Shown in pieces: positions 58,533 through 64,000 of a DNA stretch of 64,000 nt. How positions within the stretch are numbered: position 1 is the stretch's first letter; every line of letters starts with the position of its first letter. The stretch covers positions 1-64,000 of the forward strand of contig NZ_AKZI01000030.1 of assembly GCF_000293785.1 (NCBI RefSeq). Reading direction: 5' to 3'. Position numbers and translations under genes: made by a program. Under the pieces are notes generated by a model, which was given only the letters and a program-made list of their open reading frames with translations, was not told the DNA's origin and did no database searches. The DNA comes from Rhodovulum sp. PH10. GTDB lineage: Bacteria > Pseudomonadota > Alphaproteobacteria > Rhizobiales > Xanthobacteraceae.

Positions 58533-59078
58533 TCATTCGACCGGCGCGGACGGGCGTGACGTCTCCGCGCCGCGGCCCTCGCTCTTGGACGACAACGGCT
58601 CGCCATAGAGCTCGAGCCGATAGGCGACCAGCCGGTAGCCGAGCTTCTTCGCCAGCGCCGCCTGCAGCCGCTCCATCTCCTCCGAGGTGAAATCGACCAC
58701 CCGGCCGGTCTTGCGGTCGATCAGATGGTCGTGCCGCTCGCGCGGCATGTCGTAGCGGGTACGGCCGTCGTGGAAATTGTGGCGGTCGATCACCCCGGCC
58801 TCGGCCAGGAGCCGCACGGTGCGATAGACCGTGGCGATCGAGATTCGCCGGTCGATCTCGGCGCAGCGCCGCCACACCTGCTCGACGTCCGGGTGGTCCT
58901 CGGCCTCGGCCAGAAGGCGGGCGATCACCCGCCGCTGGCCGGTCATCCGCACGCCGCGGGCGGCGCAGCGCGCCTCGATCCGGGCGACGAGGGCCGCGGT
59001 GGCGGCCTCCCGGCTCGGCGTGTCGGGCGCTGCGCCCTCGTGCGCGGCGGGATGCAGGGCGTCACACGATCGCGTCAT
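58533..59078 (-). CDS. fur: Fur family transcriptional regulator (Fur/Mur)
   Basis: A 181-residue regulator. The winged helix contains RMTGQRRVIARLLAEAEDHP and ISIATVYRTVRLLAEAG; the dimer domain has RYDMPRERHDHLIDRKTGRV, VDFTSEEMERLQ and LGYRLVAYRLELYGEPL. These fit the alphaproteobacterial Fur/Mur branch, which often senses manganese more than iron. No CxxC zinc motif is present. It lies 48 bases downstream of the padR gene on the same strand, so the two are probably cotranscribed. Confidence 0.9.
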   Translation of the reverse strand: MTRSCDALHPAAHEGAAPDTPSREAATAALVARIEARCAARGVRMTGQRRVIARLLAEAEDHPDVEQVWRRCAEIDRRISIATVYRTVRLLAEAGVIDRHNFHDGRTRYDMPRERHDHLIDRKTGRVVDFTSEEMERLQAALAKKLGYRLVAYRLELYGEPLSSKSEGRGAETSRPSAPVE

Positions 59079-59126
59079 GATCCTGGTCGGTCCTCTTCCG
59101 CGATCCGCTCGCGGGTATCGACGGCA

Positions 59127-59906
59127 TCATTGTTGGTCCGGCCGGCGCAGCTGCGAGGCGGCGTTCGCCAAAACCTCGACGATCTGCGGCTCGGCCGCGG
59201 GATCGGCGCGAAACCGCTCGGCCGCGACGTCGCGCAGATTGGCGATCGCCGCATCGACCAGCCGCGAGACGCTCGGGCCCTGGTCGCCCTCGGCCCGGCG
59301 GCGCCACGCCTTCGCCTTCTCGCCGACCGCAGCGAGCCGCGCCATCATCGCCTCGACCAGCTCGCGGTTGTCGGCGAGATGCGCCCGGCCCTCGTCGGTG
59401 ATGGTGTAGAGCTTGCGGCTCCCTTCGGTCTGGCCGGTCACGTGACCGACCTCTTCGAGGTAGGTCAGGGTCGGATACACCATTCCGGGGCTCGGCGCAT
59501 ACCACCCCTCGGTCTTCTCCTCGAACAGCTTGATGATCTCGTAGCCGTGGCGCGGCTGCTCGGCGATCAGCGCGAGCGCCAGAAGCCGCAGGTCGCCCTG
59601 CCCCAGCATCCGGCCGAGCCGGCCGAACGGGCCGCCGTGGCCGCCGCGCATGCCGCGATGGCCGCCCTCGGGGCCGTCGCCGAAGCGGCCACCGCCGAAA
59701 AAGCCGCCGCCGAAGGCGCCGCGCCCGCCGAACTGCCGACCGCCCTCGGGGCCACCCTCCGGGCCGCCCTGGGGTCCGCCGCCGAACCGGCCGGCACCGA
59801 AAAAGCCGCGGCCGCCGAACGGGGGGCCACCCGCCGGGCCGCAGCCGCCGCCGCGACCGTGCCGGCCGCCGCGCTCGTCGGGAAGTCCGTGAAATCGTCC
59901 GAACAT
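59127..59906 (-). CDS. PadR family regulator with Gly-rich N-terminus
   Basis: A 259-residue protein. Residues 1-95 are Gly/Phe/Arg/Pro-rich with FGG and RGG repeats (FGGGPQGGPEGGPEGGRQFG). Then comes a PadR winged helix (LLALALIAEQPRHGYEIIKL, SPGMVYPTLTYLEEVGHVTG, SRKLYTITDEGRAHLADNRE) and a C-terminal dimer helix. GGAGAACGAACCC precedes the ATG. The family represses its own gene and stress or efflux genes. It is the first gene of padR-fur, so metal control and PadR control are linked. Confidence 0.9.
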   Translation of the reverse strand: MFGRFHGLPDERGGRHGRGGGCGPAGGPPFGGRGFFGAGRFGGGPQGGPEGGPEGGRQFGGRGAFGGGFFGGGRFGDGPEGGHRGMRGGHGGPFGRLGRMLGQGDLRLLALALIAEQPRHGYEIIKLFEEKTEGWYAPSPGMVYPTLTYLEEVGHVTGQTEGSRKLYTITDEGRAHLADNRELVEAMMARLAAVGEKAKAWRRRAEGDQGPSVSRLVDAAIANLRDVAAERFRADPAAEPQIVEVLANAASQLRRPDQQ

Positions 59907-59925
59907 GGGTTCGTTCTCCGTCTGA

Positions 59926-59974
59926 AGATATATCTCCAGATAGGACGAAGAGCGACATAGCGCAAGATATATTT
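59926..59974. promoter_or_regulatory. Candidate PadR operators, AGATATAT pair
   Basis: A palindrome AGATATATCT at 59926-59935 and a second AGATATATTT at 59965-59974, both in the promoter/leader of padR. The first lies only 20-29 bases before the start codon. Autoregulatory PadR sites usually sit here. The pairing is inferred from position and AT-rich dyads. Confidence 0.45.
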
Positions 59975-60135
59975 TATGACTGTCTCCGCAGCCCCCTCTT
60001 CCCCGGAGTCCCGTGCAAAATCCCGAAACCCGGCCGGGCGCGAACGGCGACCGGCCGGAGCCGACGAGACACGAGCCGGAGGGCGCCCCGGGGTCGCTCC
60101 GCCGTGGTCTCTCCGCGGGCGTCACACCGCTGCGG

Positions 60136-61776
60136 TCACACTGCCGCGGCCATCTCCTTCGCCATCTCGCGCAGCTTGTATTTTTGGATTTTCCCGGTGG
60201 AGGTCTTCGGGATCTCGGTGAAGATCACCTGGCGCGGGCACTTGAAGCGGGCGAGGTGCTCGCGGCACCAGTCGAGCAAGTCCTCCTCGCTCGCCTGCTG
60301 GCCCTCGCGCAGCTCGACGAAGGCGCACGGCGTCTCGCCCCACTTCTCGTCGGGCTTTGCCACCACCGCCACCGCCTGCACCGCCGGGTGCTTGTAGAGC
60401 GCGTCCTCGACCTCGATCGAGGAGATGTTCTCGCCGCCCGAGATGATGATGTCCTTGGCGCGGTCCTTCAGCTGGATGTAGCCGTCCGGGTGCATCACCC
60501 CGAGATCGCCCGAGTGGAACCAGCCGCCGGCAAAGGCGTCGTCGGTCGCCTTCTTGTTCTTCAGATAGCCGCGCATCACCACATTGCCGCGGAACATCAC
60601 CTCGCCGAGCGTTTGCCCGTCGGCCGGCACGTCCTCCATGGTCGCCGCGTCCTTCACCGCGAGGTCGTCGAGGCAGGTGTAGGGCACGCCCTGGCGCGCC
60701 TTCATGATGCCCTGCTCGGCGGCCGACAGGTCGTCCCATTCGCGGTGCCAGTCGTTGATGGCGGACGGGCCGTAGGTTTCGGTGAGGCCATAGAGATGGG
60801 TCACCTCGAAGCCCGCCTCCTTCATCGCCACCAGCACCGATTCCGGCGGCGGCGCGGCGGCGGTGAAGAACTGCACCACCCCGTCGAGCGGCTTGCGGTC
60901 GGCCGGCGCGGCGTTGAGCAGCGTCGCCATCACGATCGGCGCGCCGCACAGATGGGTGACGCCGTGCGCCGCCATCAGCTCGTACATCGTCTTGGCGCGC
61001 ACCTGGCGCAGGCAGACATGGGTGCCGGCGACGATCGAGATCGACCACGGAAAGCACCAGCCGTTGCAGTGGAACATCGGCAGCGTCCACAGATAGACCG
61101 GGTGCTTGCCCATCGCGCAGTTCACCACGTTGCTCATCGCGGTGAGCCAGGCGCCGCGGTGGTGATAGACGACGCCCTTCGGGTTGCCGGTGGTGCCGGA
61201 GGTGTAGTTGAGCGAGATCGCGTCCCACTCGTCGATCTCGAGCCTTCGCGCAAAACTCTCGTCGCCCTCGGCCAAGAACGCCTCGTAGTCGAGATCGCCG
61301 AGGCGCTCGCCCTCGCCGGAAAACTCCGGGTCGTCGTAGTCGATCACCAGCGGCTTCACGGCGGCCTTGTCGAGCGCCGGCCCCATCACCTTGGCGAACT
61401 CGCGGTCGGTGATCACCACCTTGGCCTCGCCGTGGTCGAGCGAGAAGGCGATGATCGCGGCATCGAGCCGGGTGTTGAGGGTGTTGAGCACGGCGCCAGC
61501 CATCGGCACGCCGTAGTGGCATTCGAGCATCGCCGGGGTGTTGGCGAGCATCACCGCCACGGTGTCGCCGCGGCCGATCCCGCGCTTGGCGAGCGCCGAG
61601 GCGAGCTTTTTCGCGCGTGCGTGAAAATCGCGATAGGTGCGGCGCAGCGGGCCGTGAACGATCGCCACCCGGTCGGGAAACACCCGCGCGGCACGCTCCA
61701 GGAAGACGAGCGGCGTGAGCGGCCGGTGGTTCGCCGGGTTCTTGTCGAGATCGATGTCGTAGATGGCCGAGGTCAT
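60136..61776 (-). CDS. Acyl-CoA synthetase (AMP-binding; methylthiopropionyl/short-medium chain type)
   Basis: A 546-residue adenylate-forming ligase. AMP-site motifs NYTSGTTGNPKGVVYHH, GLTETYGPSAI and GWFHSGDLGVMHPDG, and the catalytic Lys region PKTSTGKIQKYKLR, are intact. The group includes 3-methylmercaptopropionyl-CoA ligase (DmdB) and medium-chain acyl-CoA ligases; substrate cannot be fixed from sequence. GGAGGAG lies eight bases before the ATG. Confidence 0.93.
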   Translation of the reverse strand: MTSAIYDIDLDKNPANHRPLTPLVFLERAARVFPDRVAIVHGPLRRTYRDFHARAKKLASALAKRGIGRGDTVAVMLANTPAMLECHYGVPMAGAVLNTLNTRLDAAIIAFSLDHGEAKVVITDREFAKVMGPALDKAAVKPLVIDYDDPEFSGEGERLGDLDYEAFLAEGDESFARRLEIDEWDAISLNYTSGTTGNPKGVVYHHRGAWLTAMSNVVNCAMGKHPVYLWTLPMFHCNGWCFPWSISIVAGTHVCLRQVRAKTMYELMAAHGVTHLCGAPIVMATLLNAAPADRKPLDGVVQFFTAAAPPPESVLVAMKEAGFEVTHLYGLTETYGPSAINDWHREWDDLSAAEQGIMKARQGVPYTCLDDLAVKDAATMEDVPADGQTLGEVMFRGNVVMRGYLKNKKATDDAFAGGWFHSGDLGVMHPDGYIQLKDRAKDIIISGGENISSIEVEDALYKHPAVQAVAVVAKPDEKWGETPCAFVELREGQQASEEDLLDWCREHLARFKCPRQVIFTEIPKTSTGKIQKYKLREMAKEMAAAV

Positions 61777-61889
61777 CGCAGTCGCTCCTCCCGAGACGAA
61801 GTTCCCGACACGTTAGCGGAGCCGCGAGCACACTCCAACTGGCGGTGGAGTCGCGCACAGGCTTCCCGGCCGAGCGAGAGCGCGTGAGG

Positions 61890-62699
61890 TCAGGCCGGCC
61901 ACAGCGCCCGGCCGCCCTGCCACAGGAGCGCGAGCGAGAGCAGGAACAGGAGCAGGTAGCTGATCCGATAGAACAGCTCGGTCGGGATGCGCCGCACCAG
62001 CCAGACGCCGGCGAAGCTCGACACCACCGCGAGCGGCAGCAGCGCCACCGTGGTGCCGAGCCCTTGCGGGCTGAACTGGCCGAGCGCGACATAGGGCACG
62101 ACCTTCATCGCGTTGATGCTGGCGAAGAAGATCGTCGCGGTGCCGGCCAGCACCAGCTTGGGCAGCCTCTGCGGCAGCACGAACACCTGGAACGGCGGCC
62201 CGCCGCCCTGCGACAGGGTCGAGGTGAAGCCCGTGACCGCGCCCCAGAACAGGCCGGCGGCGGCGGACGGCGCCTTCACCGTCTCGCGCGGCTTGCCGAG
62301 CCACACGCTGGCGACGAAGCCGAGCCCGATGATGCCGATGGTCAGCCGCACCGCGGCATCCGGGACGTAGGCGGCGATCGCCCAGGCGATGCCGACGCCG
62401 ACCGTGCCGCCGGGGATCAGCACCGCGAGGTTCCAGCCGTCCCAGTCGCGCCGATAGATCCAGATCGACACGGCGTCCTGCACCATACTGATCGGCAGCA
62501 GCACCGCGGCCGCCTCGAGCGGCGGCGCATAGAGCGCGAGCAACGGCGTCGCCATCACCCCGACGCCGACGAAGCCGCCCTTGGCGAGGCCGATGACGAT
62601 CACCGCCGGCACGGCGAGCAGATAGAAGACCGGATCGTCGATGACGGTGAAGGGCACGGGCGGGACGGGCATTCGCGAGGAGTGTTCGAAGCGCGCCAT
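61890..62699 (-). CDS. TauE/SafE family permease
   Basis: A 269-residue membrane protein with about eight helices in two repeats. The family signatures VIVIGLAKGGFVGVGVMATP and TGFTSTLSQGGGPPFQVFVL, with GTATIFFASINAMKVVPYVA, are clear. TauE/SafE proteins are thought to export sulfite or organosulfur anions. Two starts are possible (62699 and 62672) and neither has a strong ribosome-binding site. It is followed on the same strand by the acyl-CoA synthetase, with 113 bases between. Confidence 0.88.
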   Translation of the reverse strand: MARFEHSSRMPVPPVPFTVIDDPVFYLLAVPAVIVIGLAKGGFVGVGVMATPLLALYAPPLEAAAVLLPISMVQDAVSIWIYRRDWDGWNLAVLIPGGTVGVGIAWAIAAYVPDAAVRLTIGIIGLGFVASVWLGKPRETVKAPSAAAGLFWGAVTGFTSTLSQGGGPPFQVFVLPQRLPKLVLAGTATIFFASINAMKVVPYVALGQFSPQGLGTTVALLPLAVVSSFAGVWLVRRIPTELFYRISYLLLFLLSLALLWQGGRALWPA

Positions 62700-63008
62700 T
62701 GGAGCCGATCGGCGCCGCGGGCGCCACCGCCGCCCGAGCATGGCTCCGCCGCCTTCGGTGGAGGTTCGGCCGCCGTCGGCCGCTCTCGAGCGGCGCGAGG
62801 CCGCTCGCAGCGAGCCGTGAAAAGCCGCGCAAATTCCCGCGAAACGGGCCATCGGCGACCAAAGAATGACTCGCCCAGGACTTGCAAACCGCCGCGAGTG
62901 CTGCACAATCGAGGCAAAGCCCCCCGGGATGGCACGAGGCGACCGTCGTCCGCGACGACCCGCAAAGAGGGCGAACGAAGGCGGTCGCGCCGACAGGAGG
63001 AAATGCCC
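62700..63008. other. Divergent intergenic region, tauE-like / prpE-like
   Basis: A GC-rich gap of about 309 bp. Frames here are open by composition only. The stretch near 62860-62905 (AAAGAATGACTCG, TGCACAATCG) may hold a promoter. No repeat or RNA was recognised. Confidence 0.35.
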
Positions 63009-64000
63009 GTGACGACACCCGCACTACAAATGGACTCCGTCTCCCACGGCGGACCGGCCGCGAGCGGCAGCCGCTATTACGAGGAGTTCGAGCGCTCCAG
63101 AACAGATCCGGAAGGATTTTGGGGCGCCGCGGCCGAGGCGATCGACTGGTTCGAGAAGCCGCACAAGGTGTTCGACCCCGACGCCGGGGTCTATGGCCGC
63201 TGGTTCGTCGGCGGCGTCTGCAACACCTGCTACAACGCGATCGACCGCCACGTGCTGAACGGCCGCGCCAACCAGGCCGCCGTGATCTACGACTCGCCGG
63301 TCACCGGCACCAAGCGCACCATCACCTATTCCGAGCTCCTGCAGGAGGTGCGCACGCTCGCCGCCATCCTGCGCGACTTCGGCGTCGGCAAGGGCGACCG
63401 GGTGATCGTCTACATGCCGATGGTGCCGGAAGCGCTGATCGCCATGTATGCCTGCGCCCGCATCGGCGCGATCCACTCGGTCGTGTTCGGCGGCTTCGCC
63501 GCCAAGGAGCTCGCCACCCGCATCGACGACGCCCAGCCCAAGGTGATCCTCACCGCGAGCTGCGGCATCGAGCCGGGCCGCATCGTGCCCTACAAGCCGC
63601 TGCTCGACGCGGCGATCGCCTTCTCGCAATCGAAGCCGAGCGCCTGCCTGGTGCTGCAGCGGCCGCAGCTCGCCGCCGAGCTGACCGCCGGGCGCGACCA
63701 CGACTGGGCGGTGCTTCGCGCGCAGGCGCTGAAGTCGGGCCGGGCGGCCGACTGCGTCCAGCTCCTCGCCACCGATCCGCTCTACATCCTCTACACCTCC
63801 GGCACGACCGGCAAGCCGAAGGGCGTGGTGCGCGACAATGGCGGCCACATGGTCGCGCTGAAATGGACGATGAAGAACCTCTACGGGGTCGATCCCGGCG
63901 AGGTCTATTGGGCGGCCTCCGACGTCGGCTGGGTGGTCGGCCACTCCTACATCGTCTATGCGCCGCTGCTGCACGGCTGCACGACCATCCTCTACGAGGG
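63009..64000 (+). CDS. prpE: Propionyl-CoA synthetase-like ligase (partial, 3' end missing)
   Basis: The first 330 codons of an acetyl/propionyl-CoA synthetase; the window ends inside the gene. Features: YYEEFERSRTDPEGFWGAAA, GRWFVGGVCNTCYNAIDRHV, SVVFGGFAAKELATRIDDAQ, P-loop-like LYTSGTTGKPKGVVRDNGGH and WAASDVGWVVGHSY. The N-terminal pattern fits PrpE better than Acs. The GTG at 63009 is favoured because AGGAGG lies eight bases before it; the ATG at 63003 is only two bases from that site. Confidence 0.9.
   Translation, partial: MTTPALQMDSVSHGGPAASGSRYYEEFERSRTDPEGFWGAAAEAIDWFEKPHKVFDPDAGVYGRWFVGGVCNTCYNAIDRHVLNGRANQAAVIYDSPVTGTKRTITYSELLQEVRTLAAILRDFGVGKGDRVIVYMPMVPEALIAMYACARIGAIHSVVFGGFAAKELATRIDDAQPKVILTASCGIEPGRIVPYKPLLDAAIAFSQSKPSACLVLQRPQLAAELTAGRDHDWAVLRAQALKSGRAADCVQLLATDPLYILYTSGTTGKPKGVVRDNGGHMVALKWTMKNLYGVDPGEVYWAASDVGWVVGHSYIVYAPLLHGCTTILYE

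Overview
The window is a high-GC chromosomal segment from an alphaproteobacterium, most likely of the order Hyphomicrobiales (Rhizobiales). The evidence is the combination of an alphaproteobacterial Tad locus, a membrane-bound ferritin (MbfA), two DUF3551 proteins, a small aa3-oxidase subunit IV next to a split pntAA-pntAB-pntB transhydrogenase, a SAM-II riboswitch before metZ, an S21 protein with a long basic tail, and intergenic palindromes typical of Bradyrhizobium and Rhodopseudomonas relatives. Genus is not resolved. Most of the window is ordinary chromosome with strong GC3 bias. No phage, insertion sequence or CRISPR array was seen.

Layout. 0-3.6 kb: typA, a TerB-like gene and a TadD-like lipoprotein, all on the minus strand. 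3.9-11.5 kb: a Tad pilus operon (cpaB, cpaC, small lipoprotein, cpaE, cpaF, tadB, tadC) followed at once by a membrane PAS-GGDEF-EAL gene. 14-17.7 kb: an aldo/keto reductase, then a less well-ordered stretch with a TTG-start small ORF, a decayed coding region and a protein ending in a DUF6447-type module. 17.9-21.7 kb: a divergent lipid/multidrug ABC exporter and a gamma-glutamyltransferase. 21.8-26.1 kb: a minus-strand uronate catabolic cluster (KDPG aldolase, KDG kinase, GH88 unsaturated glucuronyl hydrolase, SDR). 26.7-28.7 kb: an unusual gene distantly like isonitrile synthases, overlapping an EamA exporter.

28.8-31.4 kb: a second GGDEF-EAL protein with an overlapping leader ORF. 31.9-35.6 kb: gmd, a frameshifted radC, mbfA and uppP. 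36-39.8 kb: GST, queG, an epimerase and mepA. 40-42.6 kb: metZ under a SAM-II riboswitch joined to an intrinsic terminator, divergent from a duplicated dCTP deaminase. 42.6-46 kb: a large multi-PAS HWE/HisKA_2-type histidine kinase with an in-frame 12-bp tandem repeat. 46.1-50.4 kb: tRNA-Gly(CCC), gntK, small Cox IV and the transhydrogenase operon. 50.6-54.8 kb: two DUF3551 proteins, an alpha/beta hydrolase, a TPR lipoprotein, rpsU and a NYN-domain protein. 55-57.5 kb: purEK divergent from a soluble diguanylate cyclase. 57.6-60 kb: two small DUF465 (YdcH-like) genes, then a padR-fur pair. 60.1-64 kb: an acyl-CoA synthetase, a TauE/SafE permease and the start of a propionyl/acetyl-CoA synthetase cut by the window end.

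Themes: surface attachment tied to c-di-GMP (Tad plus three GGDEF proteins), uronate and gluconate use, metal and iron control (fur, mbfA), and methionine and purine supply. The best leads for something new are the isonitrile-synthase-like plus EamA pair, the DUF6447 locus with its broken neighbour, the SAM-II/terminator arrangement, and the glycine-rich PadR linked to Fur.
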